From positions 1 through 10,541 of the forward strand of contig JAIJEI010000060.1 of NCBI GenBank assembly GCA_022739095.1: DNA of 10,541 nt, read 5' to 3'. The notes under the pieces were generated by a model that worked only from the letters and a program-made list of their open reading frames with translations, had not been told where the DNA came from and did not search any database. Source of the DNA: Bifidobacterium sp. GTDB taxonomy: Bacteria; Actinomycetota; Actinomycetes; Actinomycetales; Bifidobacteriaceae. A program made the position numbers and the translations under genes. Below, piece after piece: positions 1 through 6,753 of the stretch. Every line of letters begins with the position of its first letter. The stretch's first letter is position 1.

Positions 1-1031
1 GTCTGGCTTTTCATCGGGTCCACGCGTTTGACCGCTGATTTCACCGCTTTGTCTGACATCTTCTCGCGACTGGTGTTGAGCACACGGCTCATCTTGGCCG
101 CATCGATGTCATATGCCATGGTCACATGGTGCAGCACCGCGCCGCCTGAGCCTACGGGGAAGCGCCGCTGCGCCGCTCCCCCGATCTTGCCGTACTGCGA
201 GGCGATATCATTGAGACCCGCGAACCGCACATCCAAACCAAGTTCGCGCAGCGCTTCGACCAGCCACCAGTCACAGAGCCGGTAGGATTCTTCGACGCTT
301 ACGCCCTGAACGAAATCGAGCGGCGCATACAGAGAATAGGTAATGGTGTTGCCCGGTTCGATAAACATCGCTCCGCCACCCGTGCAACGGCGTACCACGT
401 CGAAGCCGAGCTGCTTGGCAATGTCCAGATTCACCTCGTCCTGGGCCGATTGGAAACGGCCGATGACCACAGCCGGGCCCACCCATTCCCATAATCGGAT
501 GGTCGGCTGTCGTGTTCCTGCTGCGACTTCACGCGCCCAGGTCTCGTCAATGGCCATTTGCTCGTCCGGAGTACGCGGATGGTCGTGGATCACGGTGAGT
601 TGAGGCTTGAGGGCGTTCCAGCGCTCCCGGTATTCAAAGTTTTTGTCGGGCTGCTTGGTTTGTGTATTGATGGATGCCGGGGTGTTCAGCGCATCGGGGC
701 CGACCACTCCCACCCGCTGCGCGGGAGCCCCCGCCAGCGGGGGCAAGTTGCTGCTTACGGCTCGGCTGTATGCGGTTTTGATGGCAACTTCATCTGTGCC
801 GATAATTCGGCAACTACGGTGAACGTCCAATACGGACCGCAATGAATCATCGCTACTTAGAGCTTGTTCCAGGTCATGCAACAAAGCATGGGATTCGGCA
901 TCCGAAACTGATTCAATAAAGAAATCACCACTGATATGGCATGACCGTGCGGTGCCGTCATCATTGACGGATACGGTCACGGCGACTAGTTTGCCGCCAA
1001 CGGTTTTGCATTCCCCATGTCGCATTTGCAT
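1..1031 (-). CDS. lplA: Lipoate-protein ligase, LplA type, 3' end cut off by the window edge
   Basis: Ligase that activates free lipoate (or octanoate) with ATP and attaches it to a specific lysine of carrier proteins such as GcvH, in the cytoplasm. 343 codons are visible and the C-terminus lies beyond base 1. Residues 1-92 form an accessory domain, with the motifs HGECKTVGGKL near the start and ISGDFF near residue 40. Residues 93-140 are a linker, and the catalytic domain starts near residue 141. It shows the RRCTGGGA lipoate-binding loop (R214-G220) and the catalytic lysine K282 in YGKIGGAAQR. From memory, E. coli LplA has its accessory domain at the C-terminus; the N-terminal placement matches actinobacterial relatives. 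ATG 1031 is chosen because a TATACT -10 box ends 7 nt upstream and there is no Shine-Dalgarno; ATG 1025 is the alternative. The linker carries a palindromic repeat at 701-750. Family is certain; the preferred substrate is inferred. Confidence 0.93.
   Translation of the reverse strand, partial: MQMRHGECKTVGGKLVAVTVSVNDDGTARSCHISGDFFIESVSDAESHALLHDLEQALSSDDSLRSVLDVHRSCRIIGTDEVAIKTAYSRAVSSNLPPLAGAPAQRVGVVGPDALNTPASINTQTKQPDKNFEYRERWNALKPQLTVIHDHPRTPDEQMAIDETWAREVAAGTRQPTIRLWEWVGPAVVIGRFQSAQDEVNLDIAKQLGFDVVRRCTGGGAMFIEPGNTITYSLYAPLDFVQGVSVEESYRLCDWWLVEALRELGLDVRFAGLNDIASQYGKIGGAAQRRFPVGSGGAVLHHVTMAYDIDAAKMSRVLNTSREKMSDKAVKSAVKRVDPMKSQ
701..750 (-). repeat. Two-hairpin palindromic unit inside the lplA linker
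   Basis: Two adjacent hairpins are read directly: CCCGC/GCGGG (713-717 with 721-725) and GCCCCCG/CGGGGGC (727-733 with 738-744). The unit encodes about residues 94-111 of the ligase, rich in Pro, Gly and Ala, between the accessory and catalytic domains. The layout, two hairpins flanked by CTCCC-type ends, resembles the GGCTCCCC intergenic elements at 1055-1078 and 6280-6305. Hairpins are certain; kinship with those elements is inferred from similarity by eye. Confidence 0.5.
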
Positions 1032-1038
1032 GCAACTC

Positions 1039-1044
1039 AGTATA
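1039..1044 (-). promoter_or_regulatory. Probable -10 box of lplA (leaderless start)
   Basis: On the minus strand TATACT is followed by exactly 7 nt and then ATG 1031, so transcription would begin at or within a base of the start codon. No Shine-Dalgarno is present upstream of the ATG and no good -35 box is seen. This placement supports ATG 1031 over ATG 1025. Confidence 0.55.
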
Positions 1045-1054
1045 GAGAGTTTTC

Positions 1055-1078
1055 TGGCTCCCCTCTGGAGGGGAGCCA
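1055..1078. repeat. Perfect GGCTCCCC palindrome between leuB and lplA
   Basis: TGGCTCCCCTC (1055-1065) is the exact reverse complement of 1068-1078, giving a 10-bp stem with a CTGG loop. It begins 9 nt after the leuB stop and lies upstream of the lplA -10 box. It may terminate or stabilise the leuB transcript, but there is no T tract on the minus strand, so it is not a textbook intrinsic terminator. Near copies occur at 6231-6305. Confidence 0.75.
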
Positions 1079-1087
1079 AGTTTGAGG

Positions 1088-2119
1088 TCACATGCGGGCC
1101 AGAATGTCCTTGCCGACCTGGTCGGTGGAGCGCACGGTGGAGCCGAGCTCCTCGATGTCCGCTTCGACGGCGGCATGGATCTTCTTGGCCGCATCATCAA
1201 AGCCGAGATGCTCGAGCAGCATGGCGGCGGAGAGGATGGCGGCGGTCGGGTTGGCCTTGTTCTGACCGGCGATGTCCGGAGCGGAACCGTGAATAGGCTC
1301 GAACATGGACGGGAACTCGTCGGAGGCGTTGATGCAGCCGGAGGCGGAGTAGCCCACGCCACCCACCACGGAGCCGGCCTCATCAGTCAGAATGTCGCCA
1401 AAGAGGTTGTCGGTGAGAATCACATCGAAACGGCTCGGGTCGGAGACCAGGAAGATGGTGGCCGCGTCGATGTGCTGGTAGTCGTGGGCGACCTCAGGGT
1501 ATTCCTCGCCGACCTTGTCGACGATGCGCTGCCACATATCACCGGCATTGACGAGCACGTTCTTCTTGTGCACCAGGGTGACATGCTTCTTGCGCTTCAT
1601 GGCGAGCTTGAAAGCGTAACGCACCACACGCTCCACACCGTATGCGGTGTTGATGGACACCTCGGTGGCCACCTCCTGCGGGGTGTTGCGGCGCACCGCG
1701 CCGCCGGCACCGCAGTACAGACCTTCGGTGCCTTCACGCACCACCACGAAGTCGATGTCGCCGGGGTTGGCGAGCGGCGAGGTGACACCCTTGTACAGCT
1801 TGGAGGGGCGCAGGTTCACGTACTGGTCGAGGTCGAAGCGCAGCTTCAGCAGCAGGCCGCGTTCCAGAATGCCGGCCTTGATGCGCGGATCGCCCACGGC
1901 ACCGAGCAGAATCGCGTCGTTGGCCTTGATGCGCTCCTCTTCGTCCTCGGGCAGGATCGCACCATCGCGCAGATAACGCTCGGCACCCAAGTCGAAGTTC
2001 TCGTACTCGAAGTCAGCTACGCCTTCAGCGGCCTTTTCCAAAGCCTTCTGAGCCCACGGAGTGACTTCCTTGCCAATACCGTCGCCGGGAATAACGGCGA
2101 TTTTATATGTCTTTGCCAT
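1088..2119 (-). CDS. leuB: 3-isopropylmalate dehydrogenase
   Basis: Oxidises and decarboxylates 3-isopropylmalate to 2-oxoisocaproate with NAD+, the third step of leucine synthesis, in the cytoplasm as a homodimer. The 343-residue protein is about the usual length and appears complete. Visible family marks are GDGIG near residue 13, the substrate arginines R94, R104 and R128, Y135, K185, the metal-binding aspartates D218, D242 and D246 (DNLFGDILTDEAG), and the NAD-binding stretch HGSAPDIAGQNKANPTA near 278-293. The gene stands alone here, with no leuA, leuC or leuD beside it. No Shine-Dalgarno precedes ATG 2119; a TAGGCT hexamer ends 9 nt upstream. The 2209-2330 palindrome lies in its upstream region and may affect its expression, which is inference. 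Confidence 0.97.
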   Translation of the reverse strand: MAKTYKIAVIPGDGIGKEVTPWAQKALEKAAEGVADFEYENFDLGAERYLRDGAILPEDEEERIKANDAILLGAVGDPRIKAGILERGLLLKLRFDLDQYVNLRPSKLYKGVTSPLANPGDIDFVVVREGTEGLYCGAGGAVRRNTPQEVATEVSINTAYGVERVVRYAFKLAMKRKKHVTLVHKKNVLVNAGDMWQRIVDKVGEEYPEVAHDYQHIDAATIFLVSDPSRFDVILTDNLFGDILTDEAGSVVGGVGYSASGCINASDEFPSMFEPIHGSAPDIAGQNKANPTAAILSAAMLLEHLGFDDAAKKIHAAVEADIEELGSTVRSTDQVGKDILARM

Positions 2120-2128
2120 AGTTCAAGG

Positions 2129-2134
2129 AGCCTA
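2129..2134 (-). promoter_or_regulatory. Possible -10 box of leuB
   Basis: TAGGCT on the minus strand lies 9 nt before ATG 2119. It fits the loose TAnnnT pattern seen before other SD-less starts in this window, but the sequence is weak and no -35 box is evident. Confidence 0.3.
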
Positions 2135-2208
2135 CTCGCGCGACCACCTGCCGACCCGAACCCGCTCAGCTAGTGGACACAACCAACATGCGTATCGTGT
2201 CGAGACAT

Positions 2209-2330
2209 TCATTAGGTCATTTTAGTGTTCATTAGGTCGGTGTGGGTTCATTTCAGGGACTGAAATGGCGGCATTTCAGCCTCACATAGAAGAGGACACC
2301 GACCTAATGAACGACAAAATGACCTAATGA
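2209..2330. repeat. 122-bp composite palindrome with paired decamers and alternative inner hairpins
   Basis: Arms 2209-2243 and 2296-2330 (35 nt each) are reverse complements except at three positions (2224-2226 against 2313-2315). Each arm holds two copies of TCATTAGGTC (or its complement GACCTAATGA), spaced exactly 20 bp start to start: 2209 and 2229, 2301 and 2321. In the 52-nt loop, CATTTCAG occurs at 2249-2256 and again at 2272-2279, and CTGAAATG at 2260-2267 lies between them. It can pair with either copy but not both. The right arm supplies the TAG stop of the oligopeptidase gene. It could be a regulatory site, a processing or termination structure, or a small non-autonomous mobile element; the sequence alone does not decide. 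Confidence 0.85.
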
Positions 2331-4816
2331 GCGAGCCCCATCACATCCATGCACCAAGCATTCTCATAGGAGACCTCTTCCCACTGCTTGTAACGCCCGG
2401 ATAGGCCACCGTGGCCGGCTTCGACCTCGATTTTGGCCACCGCGTCCACGCCAGCGGACTGCAAACGGGCCAGCCATTTGAGCGGCTCGACGTACAGCAC
2501 GCGGGTGTCGTTCATCGAGGTGGTGATGAAGATTCTCGGGAATTGCGCGGCGGCGACCGCGCCGGCGGCAGCCTCGTCAGCACTGCCGTCCTCGAGCACG
2601 GCCACCGGCACATTCTCGTATGGCGTGTACGACTTCATGTACTGATACACCTCAGGGTCATGCAATGGGTCGCCCCATTCGTCCCATTCGGTGACGGTCA
2701 ACGGCAAGTCCGGGTCAAGAATGGAGGTCAACGCGTCCACGAACGGCACATCCGCCTCAACACCGGCGTAGCATTCGGACGCCATATTGGCAATCGCGCC
2801 CATCAGCAGGCCTCCAGCGGATCCGCCGTTGGCCACGGTGCGCCAAGCATCAGCCAAATGCGCCTTCTGCAGCGCGCGTGTGGCGTCCACGAAGTCCTCA
2901 AAGGAATGCTTCTTGTTCAGTCTGCGCCCCTGTTCATACCAGGCGCGTCCCATTTCGCCGCCGCCACGAATATGCGGCACGGCGTACAGCACACCGCGAT
3001 CCAACATGCTCAGACGAGAGACCGAGAACCCCGGATCGGAGGAAATCTCGTATGCACCATATCCGGTAATGAACATCGGCGAATCCTGCGCCGGGCAATC
3101 GCGGTGCCAGACGAGGGAAACAGGAATGCGCTCGCCGTCGCGCGCGGTAATCCACACACGGCGTTCCATGTAATCGCGTGGATTGAAGTTGCCCAACACG
3201 GTGGCTCGCTTCAGCAGCGCATCTTCGCCGGTGGCGGGATCGATTTCGTGCAGCTCGCCCGGGCGGGTGTAGCTGGCGAACGAGTAGCGCATGCGCGGCG
3301 CCTCATACGAGGGGTTGCCGCCGACGCCGATGGTGTACAAGCGTCGGGTCTCACCGGGCAGGCGGTCGTCGCTGGCACCATCGGAAGATGACGTGTGATC
3401 CGTGGGTGCCTCATCTTCGGTCCACAAGATTTCGCCATGATCGCCGATGAAGTCTTCGCGATCGGTGGCAGCCATGTCCCAGTCGTCCTCCAGGGCCGGC
3501 GGCAGCAATTCCGTAAACCGCCACGGCCGTCCGGCCAGGAAGTCGGCGGCAGCCGCGCTCTTGGTCATGTATGCCACGTGCGGCTGGCCGTCAGCACGGT
3601 AGCTCAGGGACACAAAGTTGCGATGCAACGCGATGCCTTCGATTCCCAGACCGTGGGCACCCTGCAATATCGCCGGATTGACGGCGTTGAAGTATGCCTC
3701 GGTAATCGGCTTATCCGGCTCACCATGTTCGCAGCCGTACGGCGACCCGGAGGCGATGCACACGCCTTCGCCGAGTCGGTACGGCGACTCATGGCCACGC
3801 ATGTCGATGACGTCGATTTCGAAATTCGGATTGGCGGCGTTGTGATAGACCACGGCGAGCGGCACATCCGCACCGTTCTCCCCCGCGCCTTCAAAACAGG
3901 CAAAGCTCACATCATATTCAATATCGTTCTGACGTGGAATGAAAGATTGGAATTCGCCTTCAGGTGTGGCCACCGGCAGCATCAGCACTTCGGTGGTGGT
4001 TTTGGAACCGGTGCCGATCACGATATTGCGCTCATCAAAACTGATGCCAACGCCCACCCAGAACCGTTCATCGGTTTCTCGGTACACGCACACATCCGAT
4101 TCGACCGCCGTACCAACACGATGCCGCCACACGGCGAGCGGCCGCCAGGAATCATCCAATTCCACCCAGAACACCCATTGGCCGTCCGGCGTGAAGCATG
4201 CGCTGCCAATGCCGGTGAACTGTTCGGGCAGTTCGCTGACCGGTTCCCCGGTCTCCAGCCCGGCAAGGTCGCGAATGCGGAAATCGTAGCGTTCGTCTCC
4301 CGCAACGTCCACGCCGTACAGCATCCAACGGCCGTCTTTGCTTAGATCCAGACCGCCGAGACGGAAGAAGTCATGCCCCTCGGATTCCTTGTTCGCATCA
4401 AAAACGATCTGTTCGCCGGGCATGGAACCGGGCGCGCCTTGCGGGTCTACAACCGGCGGGTCCCAGTCGTCGGCATCGCGCACGGGGATACGGCATTGCA
4501 CGCCGTACTGTTTGCCCTGCTGCGTGCGGGTGAAGTACCAGTAATCGTTGACGCGCGTGGGAACCGACATATCGGTCTCTTCCACATGCGATTTCAGCTC
4601 TTCAAACAACGTATGCCGGAAATCCGCCAGATGCGCCATGCGACGCTCGTAGTACTGGTTTTCGGCAGCTACATAGCTGCGCACATCATCGGAGTCTTTG
4701 TCTCGCATCCACTCGTAATCGTCTTCGAAAACGTCACCGTGGAATTCGCGGCGCTTCGGCTCGCGTTTGGCGTAAGGCGGCATCGCGGCCGCGGCGTTTG
4801 TGCTCTCGTCAGTCAT
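2324..4816 (-). CDS. ptrB: Prolyl oligopeptidase family S9A, oligopeptidase B type
   Basis: Cytoplasmic serine peptidase that cleaves short peptides, in this subfamily typically after Arg or Lys. The 830-residue protein is longer than the roughly 690-720 usual for the family. The N-terminal half is the beta-propeller (about residues 80-520) that gates access, and the C-terminal alpha/beta hydrolase domain holds the catalytic triad: Ser666 in GGSAGG, Asp770 in FITTSMND and His802 in EAGHGGLSGR. The family stretch DPDLPLTVTEWDEWGDP follows the serine. The extra length includes a hydrophilic Ser/Asp/Thr-rich insert (around DHTSSSDGASDD) and an Ala-rich insert before the FPRIFIT strand. ATG 4816 is preceded by a perfect TATAAT 8 nt upstream and no Shine-Dalgarno. 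The stop codon lies in the right arm of the 2209-2330 palindrome. Family is certain; Arg/Lys specificity is by homology. Confidence 0.93.
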   Translation of the reverse strand: MTDESTNAAAAMPPYAKREPKRREFHGDVFEDDYEWMRDKDSDDVRSYVAAENQYYERRMAHLADFRHTLFEELKSHVEETDMSVPTRVNDYWYFTRTQQGKQYGVQCRIPVRDADDWDPPVVDPQGAPGSMPGEQIVFDANKESEGHDFFRLGGLDLSKDGRWMLYGVDVAGDERYDFRIRDLAGLETGEPVSELPEQFTGIGSACFTPDGQWVFWVELDDSWRPLAVWRHRVGTAVESDVCVYRETDERFWVGVGISFDERNIVIGTGSKTTTEVLMLPVATPEGEFQSFIPRQNDIEYDVSFACFEGAGENGADVPLAVVYHNAANPNFEIDVIDMRGHESPYRLGEGVCIASGSPYGCEHGEPDKPITEAYFNAVNPAILQGAHGLGIEGIALHRNFVSLSYRADGQPHVAYMTKSAAAADFLAGRPWRFTELLPPALEDDWDMAATDREDFIGDHGEILWTEDEAPTDHTSSSDGASDDRLPGETRRLYTIGVGGNPSYEAPRMRYSFASYTRPGELHEIDPATGEDALLKRATVLGNFNPRDYMERRVWITARDGERIPVSLVWHRDCPAQDSPMFITGYGAYEISSDPGFSVSRLSMLDRGVLYAVPHIRGGGEMGRAWYEQGRRLNKKHSFEDFVDATRALQKAHLADAWRTVANGGSAGGLLMGAIANMASECYAGVEADVPFVDALTSILDPDLPLTVTEWDEWGDPLHDPEVYQYMKSYTPYENVPVAVLEDGSADEAAAGAVAAAQFPRIFITTSMNDTRVLYVEPLKWLARLQSAGVDAVAKIEVEAGHGGLSGRYKQWEEVSYENAWCMDVMGLAH

Positions 4817-4824
4817 ACCACGCG

Positions 4825-4830
4825 ATTATA
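4825..4830 (-). promoter_or_regulatory. Probable -10 box of the oligopeptidase gene (leaderless start)
   Basis: A consensus TATAAT on the minus strand is separated from ATG 4816 by 8 nt, which places the transcription start at or next to the start codon. No Shine-Dalgarno is present. This is the best -10 match in the window and argues that the gene is transcribed independently of the App1 gene upstream. Confidence 0.65.
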
Positions 4831-4876
4831 GGCGAGGCACCACACCGGGACGCATTCGGCGTTCATCACGCCGCGC

Positions 4877-6196
4877 CTATCGCAACACCGTCTTCAGGTA
4901 CGGCAGCATGGTCTTCAGAATGTTTGAGCCGGTGGTGCCGGTGAATACCGGTACATCGGTTACCGGAGTCGGCTGGGTAGAGGTGAGCCCCGTCACCGAC
5001 GCCAATCCGGTTGATTCGCGCGGGCTCAACTCACGAATGACGATCGCCAGTACACGTCCGGGATATCTGCGGGCGATGGTGGCGTACGTGGTCGGGTCTT
5101 TCTGCCCGTCATCGCCCACCAGAATGAACTTCATGTCCGGGAAGTCGGCCATAAGTTGTTCGGCAAACTCAAGTTTGTGCTGGGGGCCGGTGGGTACGAA
5201 GGTCTTGGGCCTCGGGTCGAGGTCGCGCAGCAGCAGCGGGCCTTCGGGAAAACCATGGTCGGTGATGAAGTTGCGAATCGAACTCTCCACATTCCAGGGC
5301 GATGTCGAAAGATAGAAGAACGGTGCGCCGGGGAACAGGTCGGCGATGCGGGTGAACAGCACGCTCATGCCCGGCACGGAGGCCTTCTTCTTGGGGTCGA
5401 GGAACAGCAGGTTGTACGCGGCCTTCCATGGCACCGGGGCCTGCGTGATCATGATGGTGTCGTCCACATCGGAGATGATGCCGACTTTGGCACTGGCGGG
5501 GATGGTGTACAGGTTGGCGCTCACGGGTTTGCGGTTGGCCACGCTGTAAGAGACGCGATGGATGCCGGGCACCAGACGATGCTCGGCCACGAGGTCGAGG
5601 TATCCGGCGGAATCGGAGATGGTGTATTCGCTGCCGAGATCGCGCGTGCGGTCCACCTTGTCATAGACCTCGGAGACGCCGATCTGCACGGTGTTCAGCG
5701 GCACGTCATCAATGCTGGCCTGCACGTGGGTACGCGGCGCGGGTACGGCAAGCATGCCACGGATGCCGCGGATCAGTTCGCCGGATTGCGCATGCTTGGG
5801 GGCGTATACCGTGCGGCAGATCAGACGCGAGTAATCGCCGGTGCCGTAACCCACATAGGGTTCCACTCGCGGATACCAGTCCCATTGGCGCACCACCTGA
5901 GTGGAGATGTGTGACCATACGCCGAACACGCGGGTGACGGCACGACGTATGAATCGGGTGATCGGCGGCTTGACTTCGATGCGCTCACGCTTGGAGGGGG
6001 TGTCGAACGTCGTGGCAGCCTTGCGTGCGGGAATCGGCACGGTGGGCATGTCATCGGAATGTTCAGCATTGCTGGCATTGGCGGATGCCTTGACGTCAGA
6101 GACTGGCGCGGTGGCGGACAGCGCTGCATTGCGAACAGCAGCATCCCAAGGCAGTCGCTTGCCTGCCGCCTCAAAATCCTCGCGTGGGCTTCTCAT
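4877..6196 (-). CDS. App1-family phosphatase (DUF2183)
   Basis: Member of the App1 catalytic-domain family, HAD-like phosphatases related to yeast App1, a phosphatidate phosphatase. The bacterial substrate is unknown. The 439-residue protein has a low-complexity, probably disordered N-terminus (to about residue 75). A middle beta-rich region with YVGYGTGDYSRL follows, and the catalytic domain runs from about residue 236. Its marks are the nucleophile motif SDVDDT (D243-D246), YLSTSPWN near 295-302, the conserved lysine K341 in QHKLEF, and GDDGQKDPTTY near 361-371. No signal peptide is seen. ATG 6196 is chosen because TATATT ends exactly 7 nt upstream with no Shine-Dalgarno. An in-frame TTG at 6205 would add three residues but would sit inside that -10 box. 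The next gene downstream starts 60 bp after its stop. Family is confident; lipid activity is not shown here. Confidence 0.87.
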   Translation of the reverse strand: MRSPREDFEAAGKRLPWDAAVRNAALSATAPVSDVKASANASNAEHSDDMPTVPIPARKAATTFDTPSKRERIEVKPPITRFIRRAVTRVFGVWSHISTQVVRQWDWYPRVEPYVGYGTGDYSRLICRTVYAPKHAQSGELIRGIRGMLAVPAPRTHVQASIDDVPLNTVQIGVSEVYDKVDRTRDLGSEYTISDSAGYLDLVAEHRLVPGIHRVSYSVANRKPVSANLYTIPASAKVGIISDVDDTIMITQAPVPWKAAYNLLFLDPKKKASVPGMSVLFTRIADLFPGAPFFYLSTSPWNVESSIRNFITDHGFPEGPLLLRDLDPRPKTFVPTGPQHKLEFAEQLMADFPDMKFILVGDDGQKDPTTYATIARRYPGRVLAIVIRELSPRESTGLASVTGLTSTQPTPVTDVPVFTGTTGSNILKTMLPYLKTVLR

Positions 6197-6203
6197 AGAC
6201 ACC

Positions 6204-6209
6204 AATATA
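6204..6209 (-). promoter_or_regulatory. Probable -10 box of the App1-family gene (leaderless start)
   Basis: TATATT on the minus strand lies 7 nt before ATG 6196, with no Shine-Dalgarno between them. This matches the arrangement at lplA and the oligopeptidase gene and decides the start in favour of ATG 6196 over TTG 6205. Confidence 0.55.
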
Positions 6210-6230
6210 GGCCATACGCCTCATTTTCTT

Positions 6231-6253
6231 GGCTCCCCTCCATAAGAGGCACG
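6231..6253. repeat. Degenerate copy of the GGCTCCCC element
   Basis: The left arm GGCTCCCCTC (6231-6240) is identical to the intact copies, but the right side only retains a short AGAGG followed by unrelated bases. It lies just upstream of the App1-family promoter. It appears to be a decayed or partial unit. Confidence 0.45.
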
Positions 6254-6279
6254 GTGCATATAGGCTTGATGCCACATAC

Positions 6280-6305
6280 TGGCTCCCCTCAGGGGGGGGG
6301 AGCCA
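6280..6305. repeat. GGCTCCCC palindrome with a G9 run downstream of gcvH
   Basis: TGGCTCCCC (6280-6288) pairs with GGGGAGCCA (6297-6305) around a short loop. The right side holds nine G residues (6292-6300), which may slip in replication. It starts 9 nt after the gcvH stop on the minus strand, the same placement as the copy after leuB, so a role at transcript ends is plausible. No T tract follows. Confidence 0.7.
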
Positions 6306-6314
6306 TGGGTAGAA

Positions 6315-6728
6315 CTACCGCACGACCTTCGCGTATTCGTCGGCGCTCAGCAGCTCCGGCTCATCGTCGTCAAGCTCGATCTTCAGCAGCCAACCTTCGC
6401 CGTACGGATCGCCGTTGACCACGGACGGGTCGTCCGCCACGTCACGGTTCACATACTTGACCGTACCCGCCACGGGGCTGATCAGCGGCTGGACGGCCTT
6501 GGAGGATTCAAGCTCCACGATCTCGTCGCCGGCCTCCACACGGGCGCCAGGCTCAGGCAGATCCACGAACACAAGTTCGCCAAGCTGATCGGCGGCGTAT
6601 TCGGTGATGCCGATGATCGCGGGATCGACCGAACGGTCCACCCACGCATGCTCCTCGGAGTATTCGAGGTGGTCGGGAATGTCGAGGTTCAGCGGCTGTT
6701 CGTTTTCGTTGTCATCACTCATAGTCAT
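6315..6728 (-). CDS. gcvH: Glycine cleavage system H protein (lipoyl carrier)
   Basis: Small cytoplasmic protein whose lipoyl arm carries intermediates in the glycine cleavage system. The 137-residue protein is close to the family's usual length. Lysine K77, in ELESSKAV, is the lipoylation site. Other family marks are EEHAWV near residue 25, GITEYAADQLGELVFVDLPE, and the C-terminal NGDPYGEGWLLKI. No gcvT, gcvP or other lipoate-dependent complex is in the window, but a lipoate ligase lies about 5 kb downstream on the same strand. ATG 6728 begins 25 nt after the nudC stop. TAGGTT ends 6 nt before it, and the alternative ATG 6722 has TAGGCT 7 nt before it; neither start has a good Shine-Dalgarno. 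Read-through from nudC is possible. Function as a lipoyl carrier is secure; its partner enzyme is not shown. Confidence 0.94.
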   Translation of the reverse strand: MTMSDDNENEQPLNLDIPDHLEYSEEHAWVDRSVDPAIIGITEYAADQLGELVFVDLPEPGARVEAGDEIVELESSKAVQPLISPVAGTVKYVNRDVADDPSVVNGDPYGEGWLLKIELDDDEPELLSADEYAKVVR

Positions 6729-6729
6729 A

Positions 6730-6740
6730 AGCCTAACCTA
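6730..6740 (-). promoter_or_regulatory. Possible overlapping -10 boxes of gcvH
   Basis: TAGGTT (6740-6735) ends 6 nt before ATG 6728 and TAGGCT (6735-6730) ends 7 nt before ATG 6722. Either could give a leaderless or nearly leaderless gcvH transcript. Both are weak, and gcvH may also be read from the promoter of the hydrolase-nudC pair. Confidence 0.3.
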
Positions 6741-6753
6741 TCTTCGCGGTCCG

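Noticed and set aside
1082..2173. Plus-strand open frame of 363 codons opposite leuB
   Set aside because: It is antisense to a gene with all LeuB catalytic residues, and its translation shows no family motif.
2411..4345. Two plus-strand frames (326 and 316 codons) opposite the oligopeptidase gene
   Set aside because: Both are shadows of a complete S9A gene; no domain or ribosome binding site supports them.
5156..5914. Plus-strand open frame of 252 codons opposite the App1-family gene
   Set aside because: It is antisense to the DVDDT-containing phosphatase and has composition typical of GC-rich shadow frames.
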